Of a stretch of DNA of 64,000 nucleotides, positions 1 through 8,591 are shown one piece after another. This DNA is from Methylotuvimicrobium sp018830325 (lineage in GTDB: Bacteria > Pseudomonadota > Gammaproteobacteria > Methylococcales > Methylomonadaceae), in the NCBI RefSeq assembly GCF_044788715.1, contig NZ_CP173170.1:4402001-4466000 (forward strand). The letters are read 5' to 3'. The notes beneath the pieces were generated by a model, which saw only the letters and a program-made list of their open reading frames with translations, ran no database searches and was not told the origin of the DNA. Every line of letters begins with the position of its first letter. Position 1 is the stretch's first letter. Both the position numbers and the translations under genes were made by a program.

Positions 1-1
1 A

Positions 2-736
2 GGTTTCACCTTACTCGAACTGCTGGCCGTCATCACATTGCTGGGGGTATTGGCCGGTGGCGCGTTATTGGCCTATGAAGGCGTGCAAGAGGACGGCGAA
101 GACAGTCTCGCCCGCTTTGAACTGGCCGAAATCAGAAAGGCCTTATTGCAGTTTCGGCGCGACACGCGCGAACTGCCGTGCTGGGTGTATCGTGCGGGGG
201 ATTATCAGACGAATAAAGATAACATGACTGAACTGAACTTTGCCGGTCTGCCCGCTACACCGAATGCGATCGATTATCATGTCTGGTGCCGAAACGCCTT
301 ATCCGAACAACAAGACAGCGGTTTGAGCATGCTGCACCGGTTTCCATACGACGAAACCGATAGCGCGCACACCGGCAAACTGTGGAACCCGGATACCCGG
401 CGCGGTTGGCACGGGCCTTATATTAACGAGCAAGGTTTAACCGATCCTTGGGGGCGGCGTTATAGTTTGCTCGATCCCGAATTGGCTTATCCGGCTTATT
501 ATCGTTGCCGGAAGAGCGGCGCGAATTATGCCTTCGTCGATGGCGAATATGATTGCCTAAGCACCGATGACGACGCTTTCGATAGCGATATTTATACCCT
601 GCCCGCGAATGTGGCGCGGCTGGTGAGTTTGGGGGCGAATGGCCGGCTGGATTCCGAAGTGAATTATGCCGATGTCGATAAGGCCGATTGGTGTAAACCT
701 CGCGAAGATGATTTGGTATTGTGTTTGTTTCGATGA
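2..736 (+). CDS. Type II secretion/type IV pilus-like pseudopilin (5' end cut by window edge)
   Basis: The reading frame is open from base 2 and begins with GFTLLELLAVITLLG, the prepilin peptidase cleavage site followed by the hydrophobic N-terminal helix of pseudopilins; the leader peptide lies outside the window. About 244 residues are visible. After the helix comes a large soluble domain with four or more cysteines and the motif GWHGPYI followed by DPWG, which is like the C-terminal part of GspG-type pseudopilins. The protein should sit in the inner membrane and be built into a short pilus-like fibre by the downstream ATPase and GspF-like protein. Its stop codon overlaps the next gene in an ATGA junction, so the two are translationally coupled. 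The domain is larger than in a typical GspG, so I do not give a gene symbol. Confidence 0.8.
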   Translation, partial: GFTLLELLAVITLLGVLAGGALLAYEGVQEDGEDSLARFELAEIRKALLQFRRDTRELPCWVYRAGDYQTNKDNMTELNFAGLPATPNAIDYHVWCRNALSEQQDSGLSMLHRFPYDETDSAHTGKLWNPDTRRGWHGPYINEQGLTDPWGRRYSLLDPELAYPAYYRCRKSGANYAFVDGEYDCLSTDDDAFDSDIYTLPANVARLVSLGANGRLDSEVNYADVDKADWCKPREDDLVLCLFR

Positions 737-1794
737 GAGTATTCGTGCCGCCACGCGATAATGAGTCCGGCTTCACGCTGCTGGAAATGGTGTTGGTATT
801 GTTCCTGATGGCGCTGGTGGCTTCGGCTGGTTTGATGTTGACCGAAGGCGTGGAAGATCAGGCTAAGTACGACGAAACCAAGCGCCGCATGGAAATCATT
901 CGCAAGGCCATCGTCGGCGACCCGACCCGTACCGTCAACGGCAGCCCGGAAATCAGCGGCTTTGTCGCGGACATGGAGCGGTTGCCGGGGTGTTTACGTG
1001 AACTACTAGAAGCATTCGATTGCGACGACCCTGCCAATCCGTTAACGCAATGGTCTATGGACCCCACAACGGGGTTGGCCTTCGGATGGCGAGGACCCTA
1101 TATTCAAGTGCTACCGGACCGCGACGGGGAGCGACGTTTTCGCGATGGTTACGGCAATGATGGAGACGATAAAAACTTTGGTTGGAATTGGGAGATTTAC
1201 GATGATGAGGGACGTGATACAGATGATGCCGCATACGAACCGCCCGCCCTTAGCGTCCGATTACAAAGTAATGGTCCGGATGGAACTCAAAAATATCCGG
1301 CAGGCGATATAGACGCCGAAAATGATGAGGATAAACCAAAGGAATTGATTACTGAATACGACTGGCGAGTTAATTTGCCATTTAAGGTAAATGTGGTTTT
1401 TAAAAACCAGAGCGGTGTCGATGTTCCAGAAGTTGGTGTTACCAAGGATGTGGTTTTGCTGGTTTACGGTAACGATTTCAGTTCGCCGCTTGCGGAAAGC
1501 GATTCTGTAGAACTTTCACCGAGTGAAATTCCTGTGAACAGTATTGTCATTAAAGATTTTAATTTCACAACTTCTTCCGGTCCCATTGCGATTGGAAGCC
1601 GGCCTTATGTAGTCGCATGTGACAAGTGGGATCATGATAGTGATTCTGGGACTGATGATGAATATACGGCTTTTTTGGGGAACGGAGGGAGTGAAGGTTG
1701 CAGCACCGAGTCTATTAGTAAAGATGATGCCAGGATTTTTTCTGTTGTTCCCCGGCAGGCTTTGCATTTGAACTTGGATTGGGTCATTGAGTAA
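733..1794 (+). CDS. Large pseudopilin-like protein
   Basis: This 353-residue protein starts at the ATG inside the ATGA overlap with the upstream pseudopilin. Residues 1-16 form a short leader, then GFTLLEMVLVLFLMALV gives the prepilin cleavage site with the conserved Glu at position +5 and the transmembrane helix. The motif GWRGPYIQ, followed by FRDGYGND, repeats the pattern of the first pseudopilin, so the pair probably arose by duplication. The C-terminal half is rich in Asp and Glu and looks like an added beta domain. It is much longer than a usual minor pseudopilin (about 150-200 residues), closer in size to tip-type pseudopilins such as GspK. The exact role is not assignable from sequence. 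Confidence 0.78.
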   Translation: MRVFVPPRDNESGFTLLEMVLVLFLMALVASAGLMLTEGVEDQAKYDETKRRMEIIRKAIVGDPTRTVNGSPEISGFVADMERLPGCLRELLEAFDCDDPANPLTQWSMDPTTGLAFGWRGPYIQVLPDRDGERRFRDGYGNDGDDKNFGWNWEIYDDEGRDTDDAAYEPPALSVRLQSNGPDGTQKYPAGDIDAENDEDKPKELITEYDWRVNLPFKVNVVFKNQSGVDVPEVGVTKDVVLLVYGNDFSSPLAESDSVELSPSEIPVNSIVIKDFNFTTSSGPIAIGSRPYVVACDKWDHDSDSGTDDEYTAFLGNGGSEGCSTESISKDDARIFSVVPRQALHLNLDWVIE

Positions 1795-1819
1795 GTTTCG
1801 GCCAACCGATGAGGACATG

Positions 1820-1979
1820 TATACTCATCGTAGATGAAAATTCGGCCTCGGGGTGCCCGTTAAAGGACGCCGTAAATACGTCCATGTAGGCTCTATGCCA
1901 GCTCCATGCTGGCAAAGCCTTTATCGAGCACGCCGAAGCCTCCTCCCGCACTGCCGAAATTTGAAGTACGAAAGGTATA
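1820..1979 (+). repeat. Family-1 small inverted-repeat element, full copy
   Basis: This 160-bp element begins TATACTCATCGTAGAT and ends with the imperfect inverse, GAAGTACGAAAGGTATA; about 20 of the 27 terminal bases match between the two ends. The outermost TATA on each side fits duplication of a TA target, as in IS630/Tc1-type MITEs. Its core holds a 6-bp-stem hairpin at 1897-1913 and the motif TACGTCCATGTA at 1877-1888. Full or partial relatives lie near 8675, 9324, 14435, 34596, 36925, 50929, 51526 and 52994. The gap from 1795 to 2158 holds this element, then a palindrome half (GTGGGAGCG ... CGCGATTTCGAAG, about 2019-2056) shared with family 2. I see no gene in it. Confidence 0.75.
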
Positions 1980-2158
1980 TATTGATGTCCTTCAGGGTGT
2001 CCTGGAGGTTGGAATTTCTTGTGGGAGCGGTCCCTTGATCGCGATTTCGAAGTCGGAGTAGATGAGGCAACAATCGCTGGTATCGAGGTCACATGCCCTG
2101 GTTCCAGGAACCACTGCACCCTAAAGCGCATAAATGGAAATCCATAAGAGTTTAGCTA

Positions 2159-3949
2159 ATGAAGTTCAGTAAATTATTGCCTTTTGGCAAGCCTTCCCAA
2201 CTGCTGGTCTGCGAAACCGACGGTTTTTCTCTACGCGGCGCAGTATTGGTCCGCTCCGGTACGCAGGTCGTGGTGTTGCATCAGGCTAAAATCGAGCAGG
2301 TGGATATGGCCGATGCGGTCGCCGACTTAATTGCCGCGTTGAAAAACGACGGCTGGCATGGAGGCGGTTCGGCGGTTTTGCTGTCTCCTGCGGTGTTGTC
2401 GACACTGGTCGAGTTGCCGGTCAATCCGAAAAAACCCAGGCCGATTCAGCAGATGATGGAATTGGTGCGCTGGGAGGTCGAGCCGTTGCTGGTGCAGCAC
2501 ATGACGCGTTGGTCGGTCGGGCATTTGCTGGTCGGACAGGGCTACATGACCGAAGAACAAGCGCAAGCGGTGATGGATTTACAGCAAGGCAAACCGAATA
2601 AAGCCGGAGGTTTGGCGTTGTCCGACAAGTTTTCGTTGCGCCGTTTCGGCGATTTGGCCGAGGAATTGGGCTATATCAAGCGCAGTCAACTCAATGCTTG
2701 TCTTACCGGTCAGGAATGGCTTAAATCGGACGACGAGACGATCGAATGCGGTTGGGCGGTTCAAGGACCGGTGGAGGACATACCGGGCACATTCAGTTGG
2801 TTGGTTAGTTGTGTCAACAAGTCTTTGTTGCAGCGCTGGATCGACGTGTTTGCCCGTCAAGGCGTGAAACTGAAGGCGCTGTATCCACTGACCGGTTGCA
2901 GCACGACGCTGCTGCCGAAAAACCCGTCTTCGGAGTTGATTCTGGAGTCGCATCGCGGCATGACTTACGGTATGCGGCTGCATGCCGGGCGCATCGCCGA
3001 GCAACGTCAGTATTTAAACGTTACGAAGACGCCCCTTGAAATTTGTCTGGAAAATTATCATGCCTTGCATGGCGCGCCAAACGAACCGGTATGGTTGGCG
3101 TGCTGGCACGACGACGCGCATGCTTTGGCGCAGGAGATGCGGCAGATGCTCGAAATCGAGGTTGAGATCATCACCGATCCGGCCATCGGTACGGCTTGTT
3201 CTCCTGGCATGGTCGGTGCGGCGAGGCACGCGTTCGGCTTTGCCGGCGACGAACGCTGCATCGGCGTGCGGAATGACGGGCCGCTGCCGCCGCTGACGCA
3301 GCGAATCGAGGTCCGCGGCGCTGCGTTGGCAGTGGTGTTGCTGCTGTCGATCGGGACATCCGAAGTCTCGCTGATGATTCGCAAGAGTTCGGTGGAAACG
3401 CGCAAGCAAGATGTCGATGCGCGCTGGAAAGTCGTCGATGAGGCGACAAAGCGCATTAATGCCCAAATCCAGGAGATCGGCAAACGGAAACAAGCATTGG
3501 CTCAGAAAAAAGCCGATTTGGCGCATCTCGAAGCGATGTTGGATTTTTACAGCAATGCTGCCCCTCAACGGACCTCGCTTGTTCAAGGCGTTTTGGGCGT
3601 GTTACAGACTGCGGTGACCGACGAGGTGATCGTTGTCGCCATTGACGAAACGTCGAAAAGAGGCAATACGGTTCCCGCGCCAATCTCGCCTTCCGAAGCG
3701 CAAGACAAGCGTGTCGAAGTGGAAAGCTTTCATCTCGATGCATGGGCGATTTCCGAAGCGGCGGCGCAAACATTCATTCAAAAAATGAAGGAAGCGATCG
3801 CGCCCTGGCAATTGGAGGTCCGGGACGCGCATGTGACGAGCCGGGCCGGTCCGCTCAATCTCGACGGTTTCACCGTTTCGATGCGGTTGGTCAAATTGGT
3901 ACAGGCAGATCGCATCTCGCAGCTTCAACAGAAGGCGGGCCAGTCGTGA
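2159..3949 (+). CDS. GspL/PilM-like assembly protein with an embedded tandem MshEN-type motif
   Basis: This 596-residue protein has the layout of a GspL-type platform protein: a cytoplasmic actin-like N-terminal domain, one transmembrane helix near residues 386-404 (ALAVVLLLSIGTSEVSLMI), a coiled coil, and a periplasmic C-terminal domain. The N-terminal domain is interrupted by two copies of a 24-residue motif of the MshEN / GspE-N type: residues 119-142 (VGHLLVGQGYMTEEQ ... Q) and 162-185 (RFGDLAEELGYIKRSQL ... Q), 19 residues apart. Such motifs normally sit at the N-terminus of the assembly ATPase, where some bind cyclic di-GMP. The gene overlaps the next by four bases (GTGA). The assignment rests on architecture and position. 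Pairwise similarity to known GspL cannot be tested here. Confidence 0.72.
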   Translation: MKFSKLLPFGKPSQLLVCETDGFSLRGAVLVRSGTQVVVLHQAKIEQVDMADAVADLIAALKNDGWHGGGSAVLLSPAVLSTLVELPVNPKKPRPIQQMMELVRWEVEPLLVQHMTRWSVGHLLVGQGYMTEEQAQAVMDLQQGKPNKAGGLALSDKFSLRRFGDLAEELGYIKRSQLNACLTGQEWLKSDDETIECGWAVQGPVEDIPGTFSWLVSCVNKSLLQRWIDVFARQGVKLKALYPLTGCSTTLLPKNPSSELILESHRGMTYGMRLHAGRIAEQRQYLNVTKTPLEICLENYHALHGAPNEPVWLACWHDDAHALAQEMRQMLEIEVEIITDPAIGTACSPGMVGAARHAFGFAGDERCIGVRNDGPLPPLTQRIEVRGAALAVVLLLSIGTSEVSLMIRKSSVETRKQDVDARWKVVDEATKRINAQIQEIGKRKQALAQKKADLAHLEAMLDFYSNAAPQRTSLVQGVLGVLQTAVTDEVIVVAIDETSKRGNTVPAPISPSEAQDKRVEVESFHLDAWAISEAAAQTFIQKMKEAIAPWQLEVRDAHVTSRAGPLNLDGFTVSMRLVKLVQADRISQLQQKAGQS

Positions 3950-4644
3950 AAATACCCCGTTTGAACAATCGCGAACAACTGTTGATAGCGTTGTCGATCG
4001 TCGTCATCGTCGGCGGCGGATATGGCGTATTCCGTTTTTGGCCAACCAACCAAGCCATCGCCGCGATGCAAAAAAGCGCAGAAGCGACCGAAAACCGCTT
4101 GCTGAAGGCTAGAATTCCCGATGAGCCGATCGAAGACGCCGATAAGCTAATCGAACAACTCGAAGACCGGGAGCGGGCGATCGTACTTGTGCGCGCTCAG
4201 TTCGAGGCATTGGAAACTCGGTTGGCTCCGTTCGACTCGCAGGAAATGATCGTCAGCATCTCTCAGCTTGCCCGGGATTCGCAGGTTCGGATTCGCGTCA
4301 ATGAAGCGTTAAAAGTGGCAGCGAAACGAGCCGGCGTCGTGAGTAAAAAGAACAATAAGAAAAATAGAAAACGCCGGGGCGTCGAATCGAAACAAACAAC
4401 CCCGCTCATTTTGCCCGAGACTAGCAGCTGGATCGATAGAATGTCACCCGGAACGATGTTTCATCGGCCACTACAACGCATCGAGTTGGAAGGCTCGTTC
4501 GTGTCGATCAGAAAATTCATACATGGGCTCGACAAACTGCCTTATCAAGTCACGGTTTTGCGTTTGAAGATCGAAAAACTGCCGACTCTCGCGCCTACCG
4601 GTTATCCGCAAACGCTGGTGTGCGAATTGGTGTTGGCTTTATAG
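3946..4644 (+). CDS. GspM/PilO-like inner-membrane protein
   Basis: I place the start at the GTG overlapping the previous stop (GTGA), giving 232 residues; an open frame extends upstream but lies inside the GspL-like gene. A short cytoplasmic stretch precedes one transmembrane helix (LLIALSIVVIVGGGYGVF, about residues 12-29). A coiled coil follows, then a basic linker near residues 125-145 (KKNNKKNRKRR), and a C-terminal ferredoxin-like periplasmic domain ending in VCELVLAL. This is the layout of GspM and PilO, which pair with GspL or PilN to link the ATPase to the periplasmic machinery. Position between the GspL-like and GspE-like genes supports the call. Low sequence conservation in this family prevents a firmer name. 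Confidence 0.68.
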   Translation: MKIPRLNNREQLLIALSIVVIVGGGYGVFRFWPTNQAIAAMQKSAEATENRLLKARIPDEPIEDADKLIEQLEDRERAIVLVRAQFEALETRLAPFDSQEMIVSISQLARDSQVRIRVNEALKVAAKRAGVVSKKNNKKNRKRRGVESKQTTPLILPETSSWIDRMSPGTMFHRPLQRIELEGSFVSIRKFIHGLDKLPYQVTVLRLKIEKLPTLAPTGYPQTLVCELVLAL

Positions 4645-4656
4645 GAAGGACATTTT

Positions 4657-6303
4657 GTGGCATTGACAGATGAACAGTTAATCGATGCGGGCATGCGTAG
4701 CGGTTTAATAGATCCGGCGGTACTCGAACGCCTGCGTCTTGATGCCCGCCGGCAGCGTGTTCCGGTACTCGGTGCCGTGCAGGCTTACTACCGTTTTCCG
4801 CTGTCGGCGCTATACCGTGCGGTGGCCGAACAACGCGGCGTGCCTTACATCGATTTGAATGCGTTGCCCATTGACGGACAACTGTTGAAGAAAATTCCAC
4901 CAAGTTTGGTGCGACGCAAACTGATACTCCCGGTTGTCGATAACGACCGAACGATGCTTGCCGTCGCCGATCCGGGCGATCGAGGCATGCTCGATTCGAT
5001 TCAGCGTTTGCTCGGTCTCGCGCTGCCGGTTGTCATGGCCGATTTGTCGTTGTTGCAACTCAAAATTACACAGGCTTTGGCCGGCAAAGGCGTCGAAACG
5101 GCCTCGGGAGCGACTGCGGATGACGCCGATTTAGTCGCCTTGCTCGATACGATAGTGCGCGAGGCTTATTACAACCGCGCTTCGGATATTCATTTGCTGA
5201 CCGAGACAGCGGGGCTACGCGTTCGTCTTCGGGTCGACGGCAAGCTGCGGGATTATCCTGTCGATGCAAACGGTGCGGTTGCCCCCGCATTGGTATCGCG
5301 CGTGAAAGTTTTATCCGGGCTCGACATCGCCGAACAGCGTATGCCGCAGGACGGCGGATTTTCGTATCATCTGGCGCCGCCGATCGACAAGGCGTTCAAT
5401 GTCCGAGTCGCGACGGCACCCACCCGCTTGGGCGAACGTGTCACGATGCGTCTGCTCGGTCAGGAGTCGGGCGGATTGTCGTTAACCGAGTTGGGTATGT
5501 TGGACGACGATTTACACCAATTTCGAACGGCGATTCATAAACCCTACGGCATGATCTTGCTGACCGGCCCGACCGGAAGCGGTAAGTCGACGACCTTGTG
5601 TGCCGCGTTGCAAGAGATCAATAGCCCGGATATTAATATCATGACGGTCGAGAATCCGATCGAATACGTGATCGACGGCATCTCGCAAATTCAAACGGGA
5701 CCGAAGATCGGCTTCGCCGATGCCTTGCGCTCGTTTTTACGACACGATCCCGACGTGCTGATGGTCGGCGAGATTCGCGATCATGAAACGGCCGATGTCG
5801 CGGTCAAGGCGGCGATGACCGGGCACATGGTGTTTTCGACACTGCACACGAACAATGCGATCAGTGCCGTGACGCGGCTGATCGATATCGGCTGCGAACC
5901 GTTTTTGATCGGCTCTACGATGACGGCGGTGATCGCACAGCGCCTGGTTCGGCGTCTATGCATGCATTGCCGCAAGCCCCGTATCGCGAGTCGTGACGAA
6001 TTACTTGAACTGAGTGCCGAAGACGAAAGTCTCGAGCTATTCGAGCCGGTCGGCTGCGCGGTTTGTCAGGGTACCGGTTTTCGCGGTCGTTTAGGTTTAT
6101 TCGAAACGTTGTGGTTCGATGAACAACTGGCGCGCATGGTCGCGCGCGGCGCCGATGAAGAGGCTTTGGAAACCGGCGCCGGCAAACGCTTGAAGCTCAT
6201 GTGGGAGGACGGCTGCCGCAAGGTGCGACTGGGCTTGACAACGCTGGATGAGCTGCGCAACGTCGCGGTGCATAAATCTCGCGACATGCAGGAGCCAAAC
6301 TGA
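4657..6303 (+). CDS. GspE/PilB-family secretion or pilus-assembly ATPase
   Basis: This 548-residue protein starts at a GTG preceded by the ribosome binding site AGGAAGGA. It has an N-terminal GspE-N domain, then the ATPase core. The Walker A motif GPTGSGKS lies at residues 304-311, the Asp box MTVENPIEY near 329-337, the Walker B DVLMVGEIRD at 366-375 and the His box near 385-400. A pair of CxxC motifs (CMHC and CAVC) late in the protein forms the zinc-binding CM domain of GspE and PilB. It would power extrusion of the pseudopilins from the cytoplasmic face. Gene order with the GspF-like protein is as in type II secretion and MSH/Tfp operons, so the precise subfamily stays open. Confidence 0.9.
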   Translation: MALTDEQLIDAGMRSGLIDPAVLERLRLDARRQRVPVLGAVQAYYRFPLSALYRAVAEQRGVPYIDLNALPIDGQLLKKIPPSLVRRKLILPVVDNDRTMLAVADPGDRGMLDSIQRLLGLALPVVMADLSLLQLKITQALAGKGVETASGATADDADLVALLDTIVREAYYNRASDIHLLTETAGLRVRLRVDGKLRDYPVDANGAVAPALVSRVKVLSGLDIAEQRMPQDGGFSYHLAPPIDKAFNVRVATAPTRLGERVTMRLLGQESGGLSLTELGMLDDDLHQFRTAIHKPYGMILLTGPTGSGKSTTLCAALQEINSPDINIMTVENPIEYVIDGISQIQTGPKIGFADALRSFLRHDPDVLMVGEIRDHETADVAVKAAMTGHMVFSTLHTNNAISAVTRLIDIGCEPFLIGSTMTAVIAQRLVRRLCMHCRKPRIASRDELLELSAEDESLELFEPVGCAVCQGTGFRGRLGLFETLWFDEQLARMVARGADEEALETGAGKRLKLMWEDGCRKVRLGLTTLDELRNVAVHKSRDMQEPN

Positions 6304-6304
6304 G

Positions 6305-7531
6305 ATGCCGCTGTTTTCATATACAGCACTCGATGCACGAGGCGCCGAGATCGTTGGACAAGTACAGGCCGACGATAGCCAGTCGGCGGCTTTGCTATTG
6401 CGTCAACGCGGCTTGCGCCCGATGGAATTGAAGCCGGCTCGCAATCGGTCCGGTTTTTTGGGTCAGGAAAACTTTTCCGATTGGTTGGCTTCGCAGCGTT
6501 CGGTGAGCAATGCATCGTTGATTTTTTTCTTCCGGCAGATGTCGTTCATGCTACGCGCGGGCCTACCGGTTGCTCAAGCGCTCGAGCTCGCAAAGGCACA
6601 ATTGACGAATCCCCGGCTCAATCTGACCATTCGTTTGATGTTAAAGGATATCGAAGCCGGACAGTCGTTGTCTGCGGCGATGGAAAAGCATCCGGCGGTT
6701 TTTCCGGACATGGCGGTGAATTTGGTCGTCGCCGGCGAGAGCACCGGCGATCTCGATGTGATCATGGACAGACTTGCGATCCATTTGGATAAAAAAGCGG
6801 CGCTACGCGCGCAAATGATCAATGCGATGATTTATCCGGTTGTCGTGATCCTGGCGGCGATCGGCGTCGGCACTTTCATGGTCGTCAAGATCATTCCGAA
6901 ATTCGCCAAGTTTTTGTTAGGAAAGGGAAAAGTATTACCGCCATCGACGCAGTTGTTGATCGATATTTCGGATAGCGTTCGGGCCAACGGATTGTTTATC
7001 GTCAGCACTCTGATCGTTTCGATTGCCGTCCTATTGCTGCTGTACCAGACCCGGTTTGGCCGGTTATGGGTCGACCAAGTTCTGTTACGGTTGCCGGTGG
7101 TGGGAAGTCTGTTAATAAACGGTTCGATGGCGCAGATGTCTTGGGCGCTGTCAATCTTGCTACGTAGCGGCGTGACGGTGTTCGATGCGACAAAAATCAC
7201 GGCCAATTTAATCGGCAACCGGGTCTATTCGGATAAATTGCGGGAAACGTCCACGAAGATACTCGAAGGGCGCGATGTTTCCAGCAGCCTCGATCATCCG
7301 AAAATACCGCCGCTAGTGGTGCAGATGATCGCCGTCGGCGAGAGAAGCGGAAGCCTCGATCACGTATTGCATGAGCTGGCCGTTTATTACGAAAAGTTGA
7401 TGGAGATCGCGATCAAGCGGCTTTCGGCAATGATCGAACCGGCGATGATACTGGTAATCGGCAGCATGGTCGGATTCGTTTATTATGCTTTTTTTCAGGC
7501 GTTGTTTTCGCTCGTTTCGGGCGGGCGCTGA
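6305..7531 (+). CDS. GspF/PilC-family inner-membrane platform protein
   Basis: Translation from the ATG two bases after the ATPase stop gives 408 residues, the normal length for GspF/PilC. The start MPLFSYTALDARG is typical, and two repeats of the T2SSF domain are visible (about residues 60-200 and 260-400), each with an internal GE(S/R)(T/S)G motif (VAGESTGDLD, AVGERSGSLD). Three hydrophobic segments near residues 175-200, 220-245 and 380-400 would span the inner membrane. The protein is the rotor or platform on which pseudopilins are assembled. A start at 6248 is possible in frame but would lie inside the ATPase gene. Confidence 0.92.
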   Translation: MPLFSYTALDARGAEIVGQVQADDSQSAALLLRQRGLRPMELKPARNRSGFLGQENFSDWLASQRSVSNASLIFFFRQMSFMLRAGLPVAQALELAKAQLTNPRLNLTIRLMLKDIEAGQSLSAAMEKHPAVFPDMAVNLVVAGESTGDLDVIMDRLAIHLDKKAALRAQMINAMIYPVVVILAAIGVGTFMVVKIIPKFAKFLLGKGKVLPPSTQLLIDISDSVRANGLFIVSTLIVSIAVLLLLYQTRFGRLWVDQVLLRLPVVGSLLINGSMAQMSWALSILLRSGVTVFDATKITANLIGNRVYSDKLRETSTKILEGRDVSSSLDHPKIPPLVVQMIAVGERSGSLDHVLHELAVYYEKLMEIAIKRLSAMIEPAMILVIGSMVGFVYYAFFQALFSLVSGGR

Positions 7532-7629
7532 CGGTACTAATACATGGCACGCGTCACAGCTATAAAGTCAAACCGACAGGGATTGCCAGGATCAAGACCA
7601 CAAGGACGAGAAAGCCCCTCACCATCCAT

Positions 7630-7670
7630 GACATCTGTGCTCCGGGAGTCCATCCCGGAGCACAGATGTC
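7630..7670. terminator. Strong 18-bp perfect stem-loop between pilus-like genes
   Basis: The two arms GACATCTGTGCTCCGGGA (7630-7647) and its exact complement (7653-7670) enclose a 5-base loop. No T tract follows, so this may be an mRNA-processing or attenuation hairpin rather than a factor-independent terminator. It lies between the GspF-like gene and the PilP/GspC-like gene and could set different expression levels for the last gene. Confidence 0.55.
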
Positions 7671-7765
7671 AACTATTCACGCAAACATAGCCTAACTGAC
7701 TAGCAGTGAGGTTCTGCGTATTTAAACACTCTTGTGGGAACACAAGATTTTTTAAGAAGATGATT

Positions 7766-8218
7766 ATGTACAGAATATATCGTATTTGCAGTTTGTCGTT
7801 GGGCATCGGGTTGATATACTCCGCAAGCAGTTTTGCTGACAATCGCCAACTCTCTTATCATTCAAACCCACCCGCCTACGCATCTCAACAATGGGTTCGG
7901 GATCCATTTACACCCAGCGCGTTGATGTATGAAACCGTCGGAGCAAAGACAGGACACACGAATGGCACGTTCGGGTTCGTCCCTTCCGGCGAATCGATGC
8001 GTATCCCCAATATGAAATTGCGAGGCTTGCTGAATCAGGATGACGAGTTTATCGCCTTGCTCGAAGTCGTCGGCGTCGGAACTTTCATGGTACGCGAGGG
8101 AGACGAGTTCAATATCGATCCGTCGCAGCCCAACAATGCGATTCGTATCGATAAAATCACGCGACTCAGCGTGACGGTCGAGACGGGCATGCTCGGTTCG
8201 ATACGAGTTTTAAGATAA
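7766..8218 (+). CDS. PilP/GspC-like periplasmic protein
   Basis: The best start is the ATG at 7766, six to seven bases after AAGAAG; it gives 150 residues with an N-terminal signal or anchor helix (residues 5-22, ending SASSFAD). The mature part contains RDPF followed by a compact beta domain with KLRGLLNQDDEFIALLEV and GTFMVREGDEF. This is the pattern of the PilP and GspC HR domains, which dock the inner-membrane platform to the secretin. No secretin gene is visible in the window; it may lie upstream of the left edge. The gene follows the GspF-like gene after 234 bases and a hairpin, so it may have its own promoter. Confidence 0.65.
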   Translation: MYRIYRICSLSLGIGLIYSASSFADNRQLSYHSNPPAYASQQWVRDPFTPSALMYETVGAKTGHTNGTFGFVPSGESMRIPNMKLRGLLNQDDEFIALLEVVGVGTFMVREGDEFNIDPSQPNNAIRIDKITRLSVTVETGMLGSIRVLR

Positions 8219-8303
8219 TTGTTGAACATATTTCCACGGTACCCGTTGGGATCGATACTTTGACTGCCTATGCAAGATCAGTATGCATTCCCACGGAGGG
8301 CTG

Positions 8304-8576
8304 CTCGCCGTTATACACAAGTATCGGTAAACTTGCTAAACAGAGGTCATCGTAGACCTGGAAACGGTGCTGTTTGATAAATCTGCGGATATTGAACATC
8401 AGTGGCTTCGAAATCGCGACGAAGGCGTCGCTCCCACAAGGGGGCGGATGCTCTGTGGGAGCGATCCCCAGATCGCGATCTCGAGGTCGAAAGTGTTAAG
8501 TAACAATAAATGGTATCGAAGACTCATTAGCTAAGATTGCAAAACGGTAATTTTTGACTTATGTATAACGATGAGC
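8304..8576 (-). repeat. Family-2 element with tip-of-palindrome target duplication
   Basis: This 273-bp element starts CTCGCCGTTATACACAAGT and ends with the inverse ACTTATGTATAACGATGAG. It is flanked by a 9-bp direct repeat, GGAGGGCTG, at 8295-8303 and 8577-8585. Removing the element restores TTCCCAC-loop-GTGGGAA, so the duplication is the loop of an older palindrome. Inside is a long imperfect hairpin built from a GTGGGAGCGA arm and a TCGCGATTTCGAAG arm. Near-identical copies are at 9940, 24223 and 55918. The rest of the gap 8219-8779 holds a short coding-like fragment and a family-1 end. Confidence 0.8.
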
Positions 8577-8591
8577 GGAGGGCTGTGGGAA

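Noticed and set aside
423..776. Open frame antisense to the first two pseudopilins
   Set aside because: It lies wholly opposite two well-supported coding regions, is rich in Arg, His and Asn typical of antisense frames, and has no family motif.
3014..3586. 190-codon minus-strand frame inside the GspL-like gene
   Set aside because: It is a shadow of the plus-strand gene, with no ribosome binding site and biased composition.
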